A DNA stretch of 64,000 bases from Seiridium cupressi (Eukaryota > Ascomycota > Sordariomycetes > Amphisphaeriales > Sporocadaceae). Under the pieces are notes generated by a model that did not search any database, had not been told where the DNA came from, and worked only from the letters and a program-made list of their open reading frames with translations. Positions 34,557-46,005 of this stretch are shown in pieces; the stretch's first letter is position 1; every line of letters starts with the position of its first letter. A program made the position numbers and the translations under genes. The stretch spans positions 186,001 to 250,000 of the forward strand of contig JARVKI010000018.1 in NCBI GenBank assembly GCA_036674765.1, written 5' to 3'.

Positions 34557-35258
34557 ATGATTCCTACACAAGAAAATTTCATCGTCGACTCCCCGCGCGA
34601 ACGCTGCAACATGTCTCAAGGGGGCGACCGTCCGCAATCCTGCTGCGAGCACCTACCTTTGGTCCAGTGCGCCCTGACAAGGTACCTTATGGATCGTCAC
34701 ACACTCCGCACAAAGTATGCAGCGATTATAGGTAAGCTACCACAACAACACAGAAAGGAGCTTGCAGAATTCGATGCGTCAATAACCAAGATTACGGCAT
34801 CAGATCCGTTACTACTCGGCCCTTATCAAGCACGTTCTGAGTGGGAAGCCTGTCCACGGGCGCGGCCATGGAGACCACAGTCCATGTCGTCGTCAAAAGA
34901 CGAAGATTTCACCAAGGACGACGTTGAGACTATGATCACCAGACCATTCAGCGTGTCGTATCTGGTCCAAGGTGTTAGGTATGCATGCGAGAGGAATGTT
35001 CGGCGCATCTCCTCATCCTTCGTATGGCCATCCCACCGCTCGCGAACAGTCAACCAAGTAATCGAGCAGAAGTCCTGCCAAGTCTGCTGGTGGTGTCAAC
35101 GTGACACGCTGGTGCGATCTCACATCAAGGAGAAGGAACGTACATTGCAGAAGTATGTCGACGAGGCCGAGTCGATGTACTTGGACTGTGTGGACAGGAT
35201 TGGAATCAGAAATGTTCCTTGGACGGATGCAGAGCGGGATTTCATTGGCATGGAGTGA
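34557..35258 (+). CDS. Hypothetical protein with CxxCxxC motif
   Basis: A single open frame of 233 aa from the ATG at 34557. No family recognised. Composition is protein-like: a helical region RYLMDRHTLRTKYAAIIGKL, an acidic Ser-rich linker (SSSKDEDFTKDDVETM), a Cys/Trp-rich segment CQVCWWCQRD that could bind metal, and a C-terminal helix with HIKEKERTLQKYVDEAE. The N-terminal CCEHLPLVQC adds further cysteines. No signal peptide or membrane helix. It could be a small orphan gene; a second start at the later Met (NMSQGGDRPQ) is possible. Confidence 0.45.
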   Translation: MIPTQENFIVDSPRERCNMSQGGDRPQSCCEHLPLVQCALTRYLMDRHTLRTKYAAIIGKLPQQHRKELAEFDASITKITASDPLLLGPYQARSEWEACPRARPWRPQSMSSSKDEDFTKDDVETMITRPFSVSYLVQGVRYACERNVRRISSSFVWPSHRSRTVNQVIEQKSCQVCWWCQRDTLVRSHIKEKERTLQKYVDEAESMYLDCVDRIGIRNVPWTDAERDFIGME

Positions 35259-35977
35259 CGATACAGAGCATAGAGCTGCGCGTCGACGAGAACCTAAAGG
35301 GTTGAGAACAACTCTCACAATCTCACAAAAGCCCTGCTATTATTACATTACCACTGTTTAAGGGCTGAATTCGACGCGCCTTAGTATATTGACTGTGCTC
35401 GTGGAGTCTAGATTGAGCATCCTACGCCACTTACGTAGACGACATAGACATCACTTACATAGAGGACATACACATCAGCTCTCAAGAAACCAATCAAAAT
35501 ACCTAGCATGGCAAGAGCGAGGCCCGTGACAATTGATGAATTGAAAATGATATCTTATGAACAAGGGAGGCGATTTCAATGTGAATTCGGCTTAGAAATG
35601 TGAAGGACGTGAGCTCGACATTGAATTGCCGCACAAATTCAGTTCTGTGGTATCTTTTACTCCATACACACATGGACTGTTCCTTGACATTAGTATAAAG
35701 TGAGGACACTGACGGCAAACATGAACAGGAAGTTTGGTAGCTAAAGGCGCTAAAGCAAGTTCGGCCTTAGGCGAACGTCCTAGCGCGGGTGGATGCGTTC
35801 GGGAGCGTGGCTCGGGATTTGTCGCTTGCCTTTCCCACTCTGAGTTGCCGATCTTTTGTTTTGCATGCGCTATTTGGGCTTGTGAGAATTGAGTTCTCAT
35901 CCCTCCGCCGACCTTCGTCACCATCCTGCGATAGAGCATCCTATTCCACCACGCATATTCATCCAGAAGTCGCCAAG
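35259..35977. other. Intergenic upstream of IDH1
   Basis: Contains the IDH1 promoter and an imperfect 24-bp direct repeat (listed separately). No gene supported. Confidence 0.5.
35428..35475. repeat. Imperfect 24-bp tandem direct repeat, two copies
   Basis: Copies at 35428-35451 and 35452-35475 share 21 of 24 bases, both opening with CACTTAC and ending with CAT. It lies in the spacer about 500 bp before the IDH1 start. Confidence 0.75.
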
Positions 35978-37272
35978 ATGCTATCGCGATCCTCTGCACG
36001 AGCTGCCCAGGTAACATTCCATCCCCTTGCCGAGCTTCAATGGCTCTCGAAGCTGCTGTCACATGCCGGATAAATAGCTCACGAAGTTTTCTCTCTGCAG
36101 CGCATGGTGCGAGCTGCTGCCCGCCAGCAACCCCAGATCGCTGCCCGCTCGTATGCGACCGTCGAGTCCGACCTTTTCAGGCCTACCAAGTTCGGCAGCA
36201 AGTACACCGTCACCCTCATCCCCGGTGATGGTATCGGTGCTGAGGTCGCCGAGAGCGTAAAGACCATCTTCAAGGCCGACAATGTGCCCATTGACTGGGA
36301 GCAAATCGATGTCAGTGGCGTGGACTCTGGAACGCCAGGAAGTGCCGAGGAGCTCTTCAGGGAATCCGTCTCTTCTCTTAAGCGCAACAAGCTCGGGCTG
36401 AAGGGTATCCTACACACTCCCATGGAGCGATCCGGCCACTCCAGCTTCAACGTTGCCATGCGCCAGGAGCTCGACATCTACGCCTCCATTGTCCTGATCA
36501 AGAACATCCCCGGCTACGATACCCGACACAAGAACGTCGACTTGTGCATCATCCGAGAGAACACCGAGGGAGAGTACAGTGGTCTGGAGCACCAGAGCGT
36601 ACCTGGTGTCGTTGAGTCGCTCAAGATCATCACCCGCGCCAAGTCCGAGAGAATCGCCAAGTTTGCCTTCTCTTTCGCCCGTGCCAACGGCCGCAAGAAG
36701 GTCACCTGCATCCACAAGGCCAACATCATGAAGCTGGCTGATGGTCTCTTCCGAAACACTTGCAAGGAGGTTTCCGCCGAGTTCCCCGGCATCGAGTACA
36801 ACGACATGATTGTGGACAACGCCAGCATGCAGTGTGTCTCCAAGCCCCAGCAATTCGACGTCATGGTCATGCCCAACCTGTACGGTGGCATCCTGTCCAA
36901 CATCGGTGCTGCTTTGGTTGGTGGTCCCGGCATCGTGCCTGGCTGCAACATGGGCCGTGAGGTCGCCGTTTTCGAGCCCGGTTGCCGTCACGTCGGTCTT
37001 GACATCAAGGGCAAGGACCAGGCCAACCCCACTGCTTTGCTCCTGTCCGGCTCCATGCTCCTGCGCCACCTTGGTCTCGATGAGCACGCCAACCGTATCT
37101 CCAAGGCCGTCTACGAGGTCATTTCTGAGGGGTATGTAGTCCTTTTGTACTTGATTCGCGCTCATACGATACTAACAGCCATTACAGCAAGACTCGAACT
37201 CGCGATATGGGTGGTGAGGCCACCACTCACCAATTCACCCGCTCCATCCTCGACAAGCTGGAGACTCTGTAA
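35978..37272 (+). CDS. IDH1: NAD-dependent isocitrate dehydrogenase subunit 1, mitochondrial
   Basis: Three exons: 35978-36010 (only 11 codons, MLSRSSARAAQ), 36101-37131 and 37188-37272; phases agree, 382 aa. The N-terminus is a basic, Ala/Ser/Arg-rich presequence ending near RSYATVESD. The isocitrate/isopropylmalate dehydrogenase fold is evident: TLIPGDGIGAEV, the substrate loop region LGLKGILHTPMERSGHSSFN, DLCIIRENTEGEYSGLEH, and MVMPNLYGGILSNIGAALVG. The Idh1-type loop lacks the full catalytic Arg/Ser set of Idh2, fitting the regulatory, AMP-binding subunit of the octameric enzyme. It oxidises isocitrate to 2-oxoglutarate in the TCA cycle together with Idh2. Confidence 0.94.
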
Positions 37273-37750
37273 ATCACAAATACGACCACCCGACAATCCT
37301 CCAAATTGATACCACCGCCCGCGAATATTTCATACACGATGTCTCATAGATCAAGATTTTATCCGGCGATTGGGGATGATTAGCATGAGTGCATGGAGTC
37401 ACGGGCATCTGATGACGACTTCGACCTGTACTGTTAGGTAGATAGGATACAATAATCCAGTTGACCAAATTCAAGCTTTGAAATGTACGAATGTTGCGGC
37501 TTCGGAATGGGCACGGCTGCAAAGCCCGTATTTTCGCGGCGATAGAGTCAAGCAATCCAAGCCACGCAAATTGACTCGGCATAGTAGATGACTCATCGCT
37601 AAGGGATACTGCATATATGGCTGTATATATAAACTCATTATATTGAGGAACAGAAGCAACTCCTATATTGACCGAATGCAAATAGGCACAAAAGCCTGGG
37701 ACGATCATCACTAGCTCCAACTTCTGCCATAGAGATCAGATATTATCACA
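37273..37750. other. Intergenic, 0.48 kb
   Basis: 3' flank of IDH1 and upstream of the P-loop gene. Nothing recognised. Confidence 0.5.
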
Positions 37751-38319
37751 ATGGTGCAGCAAATACAGCAATCAGGCCCCCTGGTGTGGATCAACGCCTT
37801 TGCAGGAGTGGGCAAGCTGACGATAGCCCGAGAGCTCGTCAAGCTCATGGGCGGCTCAGACAAGGTCATCCTGATCGGCAACCACACCCTCATCGATGTG
37901 GTCAAGCTCACCCGGGACCATGCAGATTACCAGCCGCAACGCCGCGAGGTACGGCAGGCATGCTTTGACCGATTCGTGATTTGCGATGCGTCGTCCTCTG
38001 CGCAGGGCAGGGGGAAGACCATCGTGTTCACGGACTTCCAGTCCAGCAACGAGCTGGGTGGCTCCGTGGCGCGGGAGTACGAGGACGCGGCGCGCCGGTG
38101 TACCTGGAGTGTGGGAAGGTGGAGACCGTGAGGCGGGCGACGCTGCCGGAGAGGAGCGTTGAGGGTAAGGGCAAGTTGGTGGACGAGGCTGTTTTGAGAG
38201 CGTTCTTGGACGCAATGGGATTGTTTGAGTTCGAGGGCGTCGAGGGGCTCAGGTTGGATGTCACGGCGCGGTCGCCGGCAGGGGTTGCGGCGGAGCTTGC
38301 TGGCTTTATTGGCAGCTGA
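37751..38319 (+). pseudogene. P-loop (AAA-type) nucleotide-binding protein, frameshifted
   Basis: The ATG at 37751 opens a frame with a Walker A-like loop, NAFAGVGKLTIARELV (about residues 14-29), and LIGNHTLIDVV. It runs on as TIVFTDFQSSNELGGSVAREYEDAARR and then continues in that frame only to a stop at 38129-38131. The family-like continuation GAPVYLECGKVETVRRAT ... RLDVTARSPAGVAAELAGF lies in another frame and ends at 38317-38319, so a shift near 38085-38100 separates the halves. No intron fits. It is either a recent frameshift mutation or an error in this sequence. Small fungal P-loop proteins of this layout (about 190 aa) are conserved but uncharacterised kinase-like proteins. Confidence 0.65.
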
Positions 38320-39784
38320 CCTTGAGAGATGTGCGGCATCAATTTGTAGCTGTGGACGAGGTTTCACAGTTGTTTTTGTCGTGCTGGTTTTTGCGCTGTG
38401 AAAATAAACGTTGTGGTGCTATGCCACTCCTACGAGCAAAGGTCTACCGAATCTACCAAGCAATTCGCAGGACGATTGGACGAGGTTGGATTCCAGTTGA
38501 TGCTTGTTGTCATGCTCATGGAACAGTACGGCGACGTATGAACTGAGGACTATCAGCTCAAGGAAGTCATGCCGTTGCTCTGCTGGGTAGTCAACATCTT
38601 CTAATGCTGTTACTAGAACTTTGTTACAGAGATCTAGGCTATACTTGGATAAAAGATCACGGCGCTCCGCAGGCTGCTAGAAGGACCAGTGTTCAGACTT
38701 ATAAGGGCAGGCGTTGGAGAAGAGATCAACCCCATAGCATAGGGATTTTGCGGCCATAGTCGCCTAATCTAACAATGTTATGGAGATTTTAAATATAAGG
38801 ATTTATGTGGTATCGGTACAGCTTTCAATTTTGAGCCCTGGAATTATAATCCAATCACTTTCTACTATGCTGGGCGGTTGGGTAGACCTCGTCCGTAGGG
38901 CGTCCCTGACTGCTAGTTATCTGATTCTATGCTATAAACACTAGTAAAACCCAGATTTATCAGCATCTATTGTTAGCAAGAAACCCGCTAGGTCAGTTTA
39001 TAATCAGTACTAAAGTTCCGAACTCGCAAGAATTATTTTACCGTAATAGAACGTGTGACATCAATGATTAAGGAAGCTGATGCTATGAATTTGACTATAG
39101 ACTGGGGTGATCGAGTCGCTGCAGTAGCCCCCACTTAAGGGCGACCGTAACGGACTTTCGCCCCAATGCGACCACTTCCATTGAATATGTGGTGTCACAA
39201 ACACGATATGAGTCGATTTTTGCGAGTACAAAAACTGTGCATATTTTTGATTGGGTCTAGGGGCGTGCGCGTCGGTATTGATCATTCCCGAATGGCTTGC
39301 GCCTCATCAATCCCGCGTGGAATTTGGTATAGCTAGCCTCGAATCACACCCGGGAAATAACATCATCATCCCATTCTGCAATGAAGCCGTGTGAGATTTG
39401 TCTACCAAGCCTTTGATAGGACCTTCATATTACTAGGCTTTATGGCCAAAAGCTTTTTCTTTTCTTATCTAAATATTTTATAGGCCCCGAGAAGTATGTA
39501 ATATGCACAGCCTGCTTATTTGTGCGAATTGGTAACTTTTGGTGCTCCCACTGAGGAAACAAGTCTTTTGTAGATAGACACTTTTTACTTTACATAATCG
39601 CAGCACTTCATCCAGTCAATTACTGCATGAACGTCACGTCGCACTGCAGCCTCGGTACCAGTTTGCGGGGAAGCCCAGGGTTGTAAGTGAGGGGACGGGA
39701 CTATTCTGGTTCAACGACACACCTTTGAAGCTTAAATTACTGAAAGTCAACACGTCTGGCACCCGTCGATTTTCCGCATTGAAA
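38320..39784. other. Intergenic, 1.5 kb, partly AT-rich
   Basis: No open frame with coding character; 38750-39060 and 39400-39600 are AT-rich. Holds the promoter of the acyl-CoA ligase gene. Confidence 0.5.
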
Positions 39785-41727
39785 ATGCCCATTTTCAAAA
39801 GCCAGCACCCGGAGATTGACCTCCCCACTGATATCACCATCTTCGAGTGGCTGTTTGGCGATACGTCAAAGTACTCGCCACTCAATAGGTTCCCCGAAAA
39901 AGACTTGGCCGGTTTTCTGGATGCGTCGACACAGACGAGGGTCTCCTGGAGAGAAGTCAAGGATGCAGCGACGTACATATCGACGGCACTAGAAAGAAAA
40001 TATGGCTTCAAAGCAGACGATACGTTATCCTTATTCGTAAGTATATCAAGACCCTTCCCGCCTCTTTGGGCTCGTCCAAGGGGTGAAACCAGTACCTTGG
40101 AAGCCAAAAATTCCTGGGACCCGTTTCAGAACTCGCGGAACATTTTTAACAGTAATCACTGACCCATTTCTATATAGAGCAGAAACTCGATATGGTATCC
40201 CGTGACCTTGTTTGCAGCTGTGCGAATTGGTATGAAACTGATGAACTTCACAAGGGAAAGGTTTTGCTAAATCGAGCTTCCAGGTGGCGTTGTTTCAGGC
40301 GCTTCTCCAGCGTATAATGTCGAGGAGATGACGTACGCTCTGAAAACGGCGAATGCCAAGTTTCTTGCAACTCACCCTTCCTCAATAAACGTGGCAGCAC
40401 AAGCAGCCAAGAATGCAGGGATCCCACAATCTCAAGTGTTCCTCCTTGAGGGCTCACTCGAAGGATACACAACCGTACAGGACCTTATCGATCTCGGAAA
40501 GAGTTATGGAGACCAGGCTCAAGTGCCAGCTTTTAAGCTGCCGCCCGGAAAGAAGAACCAGGACCTCTGCGGTTTCCTGAGCTTCTCATCGGGAACGACA
40601 GGTCTACCGAAAGCTGTGAGTTACTACCTCTCAAGCACGCTCTGCATCAACTTGTTGACGTGAGTCAGGTCATGATCTCTCATCAAAATGTGATAGCCCA
40701 GTCACTCCAGGTCCAGCAACTCACGCCTGTGGACCACAAGAAAGTCCTTGGTGCCCTCCCCCTGTTTCACATCACCGGTCTTGTACATAGCCTGCACTTC
40801 CCCGTGCTCCTGAACGCTGAAGTGATCATGATGCCCGAGTTCTCCATGAAGGACATGCTCGACACGATCGTCAAATACCAGATCCGCGAGCTTCTCCTCG
40901 TGCCGCCACTGCTCATCCGGCTCGTCCGCGACTCGGTTGTGGACCAGTATGATCTCCGCTGCGTCCAGCGCTTCTCAAGCGGCGCCGCGCCCGTGTCGGA
41001 GGAGATCCTTCAATTGCTGCAGCAAAAGTTCCCCTGGACGGGCTTCAAGCAAGGATACGGCATGACCGAGTCGTGCTCATGCATCACGGCACACCCGCCC
41101 GATGCTTACGACTACAAATACGCGCACAAGGTCGGCAAGATCGTGGCAAGCACCGAGGTCAGAATCATCAAGGACGACGGCTCGGAAGCTGGAATCGGCG
41201 AACCGGGTGAGATACTCGCACGAGGACCGCAGGTGGTGATGGGCTATTTGAACAATGAGAAGGCAACTCGAGATACGTTCGAGGAAGACGGATGGCTCCA
41301 CACAGGCGACCAGGGCGTCATGGATACAGAGGGTTTCATCACGATTACCGACCGCATCAAGGAGATGATCAAGGTTAAAGGGATCGGTGTTGCGCCTGCC
41401 GAACTCGAAGATCTGCTTTTAGGCCACGACAAGGTGGAGGACTGTGCCGTGCTGAGCGTCCCGGACGAGAGAGCAGGCGAGAGGCCGAAGGCGTACGTGG
41501 TGGTTAAAAAAGGCCATGCCGCTGGCCAGGCGATTGGTATTGAAATCATCAAGTACGTGGAGGAGCGGAAGGTCCGGCATAAGTGGATAAAGGAGGTTGA
41601 GTTCACAGACGAGATTCCGAAGAGCGCGAGCGGTAAGATTCTGAGGAGAGTGTTGCGGGATCGGGCGAGACAAGGTACGACTGGAATAGTCGTGAAAGCG
41701 CCGGAGAAAGAAAGGGCCAGGCTCTAG
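39785..41727 (+). CDS. 4-coumarate-CoA ligase-like acyl-CoA synthetase (ANL superfamily), probably peroxisomal
   Basis: Four exons: 39785-40036, 40178-40229, 40284-40615 and 40669-41727; phases agree, 564 aa. Adenylation motifs are in order: the AMP-binding P-loop LSFSSGTTGLPKAVMISH (formed across the third intron), GYGMTESCSCITAH, the GWLHTGDQGVMD segment with the ribose-binding Asp, RIKEMIKVKGIGVAP and the C-terminal lysine region IPKSASGKILRR. The enzyme activates a carboxylic acid as acyl-AMP and then forms the CoA thioester. The C-terminus is ARL, a good type-1 peroxisomal signal, so import into peroxisomes is likely. Substrate could be an aromatic acid, fatty acid or a secondary-metabolite precursor; no neighbouring gene decides. 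Confidence 0.88.
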
Positions 41728-42123
41728 TCGATGTCGTACGGTGATCATGTTCGACAAAGCATTATGTAGTCAGCGCCTCATGCTAGGCTGATGGGTTCGA
41801 CCGAAACGCCAAAACAGAAAGTTACAAAAAACAGAATGACAATCAAGCAGCGAATATGCAGTTCGTAAACATGGCTCCAAAAGATTGACATGCAAAGAAG
41901 TATATACATCTCGAATAGAAAATGAAAGCCTCTGAGATCGAGATCCCATCAGGAAAAAACGAGAGATTCCACGCTCTGTATGTACAAGTAGCCCACCCCT
42001 CTTTTCTTTGTGTCTATGCAATGCACCTCTGCATGCCACTCTAGGATCTAGCATCATCTAGGATCCCCTTTCTACTCAACATTCCCCCAATCTTCTAGCA
42101 AAGTCGCGACGGGTCGATTCCTT
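41728..42123. other. Intergenic, convergent 3' ends
   Basis: 3' flanks of the acyl-CoA ligase (+) and the cellobiohydrolase (-). Nothing else seen. Confidence 0.5.
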
Positions 42124-42312
42124 CTAGTTGATTATAGGCATTGGCCAGTAGTCGAAGTTCATCCGCTGGCACAAGGTGGTGGCGCCAGTCCATCCCGTTC
42201 CTCCACACTGAACATATTGGGCTCCTTCTGTCGAACTTGTTCTGGATGCCGGGCTCGATGTCACGATTGGAGAACCACCGGTGGAGATGTCGCCAAATAC
42301 CACAATGGGAAA
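42124..42312 (-). pseudogene. Relic of linker and cellulose-binding module (CBM1) downstream of the GH7 stop
   Basis: In the same frame as the last GH7 exon, directly after its TAA, an open stretch encodes a Ser/Thr/Pro linker (STGGSPIVTSSPASRTSS) and then EGAQYVQCGGTGWTGATT followed by LCQRMNFDYW. This matches the fungal CBM1 order (Q-C-G-G-x-x-W-x-G ... C-x-x-x-N-x-Y), but about six residues between the ATT and the next Cys are missing, and the final Q-C-L is replaced by an unrelated PMPIIN before a TAG at 42126-42124. Only two of the usual four cysteines remain, so it could not form the CBM1 disulfides even if translated by alternative splicing. Confidence 0.7.
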
Positions 42313-43908
42313 TTATGTGCTGTTCATTCGAGTTAGTAAAACTTCATTAAAAAGGGGTATGTATCAGGTTCACATACCTGGTGAAGGTCGAGTTAATGGG
42401 GCCGAACTTGATGTTGGAGTAGATGACGGTCGAGGAAGCCTGGTTGCTCTCAACGTCGCTTGGGACACCAGAGGTGGTGGCGCAAGTACCACGGGCAGCA
42501 CCTTCGGCGGTGGAATCGACGGGGTAGGTGGAGTCGAGCCAGAGCATGTTGGCGGCGTGCTACGAACTAGTTAGCATCGGGTGCTGGGAGATGATTAACG
42601 AGGGCAGAACTTACGTCATCCCACAGGGACATGACCAAGACCATGGGCTCAGCGAGAGCAGCACCCATCTGGGCGAGACCGCCACGCTCGTCGAAGACGT
42701 TGGTGTCACCAAAGGCAGTCTTCTGAGCAGAGCAGTACTCCTCGGTGATGGAGTTGCCGGTAACGCCAGCGATCAAGCTCTCGGAGTTGGGAATGACAGC
42801 GCCGTCCTGGACATAGAATCGCTTGATCTGGCTCAGGTCACCAGAGTCGTCAGTGAGGAACTGAGTGACAATGGTAAGGGGCGAGTCGGTGTCAAGAGTG
42901 AATCCGGAGCCGGGGCCGTAGAAAGTCGTGTTACCCTGGCGGTAGCTGTTGAAGTCACAGCCATCAGGGTCACAGTCGCCAGCGTAGCGGTCAGAAGAGT
43001 AAGTTCCACCGCAAGCGTCACCAACGCAAGAGTGGTAGCCTATATCCTCGCAAGGATGGGGAGTGTAAGCAGTGGAGATGCTGTTGGCCTCCCAGATATC
43101 CATCTCGGAGCAGCAAGCACCCTTGGAACCGGTACCAGCGTTGGCATCGTTGGATGAGGGCTCCCAGTCGTCAGAGTTGGCCTACAGAGAAATGTCAGCG
43201 ATGTTTGAACGTATCATAGGCTGAGGGGGACGCGTACAATGCCATCAATGAACTTGACGTCACTAGGGCACTGAGAGTCACAGTATCCAGTTCCGTACTT
43301 GGCACCAGCGGTGTTGGTGGGGAAAGCGCTTTCACCTCCATCCAAGTCCATGGAGACGAAGTAGACAGCTCCGTTCAAGCCACATCTGATTCCCTCATTA
43401 GTACAGAGGCTTGCCATGGGATTTGTTTCGGAACCTACCCAAGGTCGGACACATCAACGTCGAAGGTGAATTCGTTTCCGAGGAGCGTGAAGCCCTGGTA
43501 CTCAGTGTCGGAGGCCATCAGGTAGAGACGGCTACCAATGTTGGTGCTGTATTGTCCCTCGGTGACGAACGTGAGGCTCAAAGCGTCACCGCTGGTGGTG
43601 ACACCATAGGTACCAGAGTAGTCAGCGCCATCCAAGCAGCAGTTCTGAGCGCAAGTCTCGCCGTCAGGGCAGAGCGAGGCATCCCACTCGTTGCCGGTGT
43701 AGCAGTTGGTGGAGTTGGCCAAAGCGTGAGTCCATCGCCAGTTGGCATCAACGGTGACTGATCCGGCAGTGGTCGTGCAAGAGCCCGAAGAAGTACATGT
43801 CGACCAGGACAGAGACGGGTGTGTCTCAGTTGTGAGCGTACAGGCCTGCTGAGCGCGGACGGCAGCAATGAGGGCCGAGGCGGCCGCGATCTTGGAGTGA
43901 ACTTGCAT
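42313..43908 (-). CDS. GH7 cellobiohydrolase (reducing-end exo-cellulase), secreted
   Basis: Five exons: 43908-43439, 43385-43238, 43181-42615, 42559-42378 and 42319-42313; phases agree, 457 aa. The signal peptide is [19 protein letters not shown], followed by the mature [14 protein letters not shown] start typical of CBHI. The GH7 active-site motif SEMDIWEAN holds the nucleophile Glu232, Asp234 and acid/base Glu237. Long loops with many cysteines ([22 protein letters not shown]) indicate the tunnel of cellobiohydrolases rather than the cleft of EG I. It releases cellobiose from cellulose reducing ends. The last intron has a good branch point (ACTAAC) and AACAG acceptor, after which only ST and a TAA follow, so the product has no binding module. 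Likely under carbon catabolite control (see promoter). Confidence 0.92.
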
Positions 43909-46005
43909 TTTGAGCCGATTCGACAACTGGGGGACTGGTGAGGTAAGGAGTGGACTGAAGGAGCGTGTTGTGGGTGACGAGAGAACAAGAACTCCTGTCA
44001 AACTAGGGATTAAGAGCTATATATGTTCGAGCCGCTCAGGAGAGCCGCTTCAAGATTCCGGATCTGCATCCCAGTCTGTCACCCAGATGCTAATCTGCTC
44101 ATATCGATATGCGCCAGGCAGCGCAAAGAAATCTCATGACCACTGCCACTGCTCCGGGGCCCAATTTGGAGAAACCAAAGCCGGGTGGCGGCCCGGCCAG
44201 TGTCCTCGTCGTCGTCGCCTGGTCCTAGTGGCGACTGGGTAGTCGTCTGAAAGATAATAGGGGATCGGCTCGACCCTGCCAGCCCGGCTGTCTCGGGGTC
44301 TTGGACAGACGAGCTTGCCCCAGAGAGGTAGATTGCAATCCGCCTATACTACATGAAGAGCCTCCGGCACTGAGCGAGACAGGCGGCATGAATGGTCGCC
44401 CAAAGGCGCGGCGATGTCACTCGAGTTCGTCATGACGGATGGAGAATTGCAGGGCCGCCTTGATCAGATAGATTGGCGTTTCCGGAGTGGGAAAGCGCCA
44501 GGGCGCAGAGCCGCAACTTCATTGGAGGCTTATTTACGGGGTGACAAAGTCAGAACGGAGGGCATCTGCCGAGTATCACCTTAAAATGTGGCATTGGGCC
44601 CGGGCTAGCCTGGTTTGGGTGGTGATGCCGCGGCTCCTGCGGATGTCGGTCCCCTCGGGCGTGTTTCGCTTCTATAAGGCGGGCGTGCCTGGAATTTGAT
44701 TATGGCTCGAGCGAATCGCCCGTGGAGGAGGAGCGTTGGTGTTTCATCGCTTGGGAGGATTAGGGGCAGTTGGGGAAGATCAACAGATCCCCCCAGATTT
44801 GCAGGGTTACCCCACCGTCACCCGCGCAGTCTGCAAGCAGCGCCGCTGTCAGGTCAGGGACGTCAACCTCCATTTGTCTTAGTCTGATCGTAAGATCTAA
44901 AAGCACTGACTCCGCCCAGGCCTTTTATCCGGATAGCTGATCAGGTCGAGCTGATCGTTGTTCATACTATATGGTACGATTAGACTGGAGCAACATGCTG
45001 ATGCTGGTCAGAAATGTGACTTGATGAGGGCTGTTTCCATGTGCATGTCACGAGACGGCCCACGAGGAACCGCTAGTTGGGGTTTTATTTGGAGACGCTA
45101 TATGTTCCTGACATATACATAGACAAGGGGCGCACGATTGGTTGCTCGCGTCCCGCACTTGCAACCTCAAGTATATTGCCCATCAAACTCAAATTGGCGG
45201 CGACTTGGGACTCGGCAGACGGTTGGAGATGAAGTGCGTATACCCAATATACTGGCAGGCATTGTCGAGTCGCTTACCTCATCCAAGACGACCAGCTCGC
45301 CCACCACGGATTTCCGCGCCGTCACGAGCATGCACACATTACCATATCGAGGGCCATGGACGTCCCATTTCCGAAAGTGGAGTAGTCGTCTGCTTTTCTT
45401 ATCCATTATGCAGCTTGTGTCTATTTGACTGGCCGGCATCATAAGTTGGTATGGATGCGTTAACTAGTAGATTGACCGACGAGATGATGGTCCTGCCATA
45501 ATTATGCGAGCAGCGCGTTTCTTTCTATCCTCAGAGCCTGGGTTTGCGTGAGCAGAGAAGGTTCCTGTTCACAAGTCATTACTAGGCGGACGAGCCGATA
45601 CCGAGTTTACCGTGCTCATCTGGATGCGTAAGGGCCGCCGCGACCTTGCATGCCTCTTAAAGGAAAGCAAGCAAGAGATAGCCGCTTGCACGTAGATTGC
45701 ATGTGGCTCGTTTATACAGTGCAACAGTAGCATCCGTGGCCCTAGCACATGCGCCAGAACGAGCCTCACACTAAAAGCTAGGTATATAGCGCCTTACAGC
45801 AAATTGCTGGCCGGAAACATACCGATTCGCTCGTAGCCCAAGTTTTCAGGATCGCAGTGCCGGACTAACGAGGGATTTCATGACTTCATCGATAGCCAAT
45901 CAGCTTTTGAACGCTTTTTGGTAGAAGACTGCACAGCGCTACCACTACAGTGTATGCTAATCTGTCGGATGTGTGCTCCCCCTATTCCCGGAGGTTCCAC
46001 ACTTC
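43909..46005. other. Intergenic, 2.1 kb, GH7 promoter region
   Basis: Promoter side of the cellobiohydrolase and 3' flank of the large unnamed gene. GC-rich close to the GH7 gene. Only short random open frames; no gene supported. Confidence 0.5.
44017..44025 (-). promoter_or_regulatory. TATA-box candidate of the GH7 gene
   Basis: CATATATAG on the minus strand, about 110 bp before the ATG at 43908. A CreA-type SYGGRG site (CCGGGG, 44154-44159) lies a further 130 bp upstream. Both are plausible by position, but such short motifs arise by chance. Confidence 0.45.

Noticed and set aside
36410..37165. Minus-strand open frame of 251 codons across IDH1
   Set aside because: Antisense to highly conserved IDH1 coding sequence; composition is the mirror of its codons.
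44153..44159. CreA site as proof of carbon catabolite repression of the GH7 gene
   Set aside because: The hexamer is too degenerate to be evidence alone; kept only as a remark.
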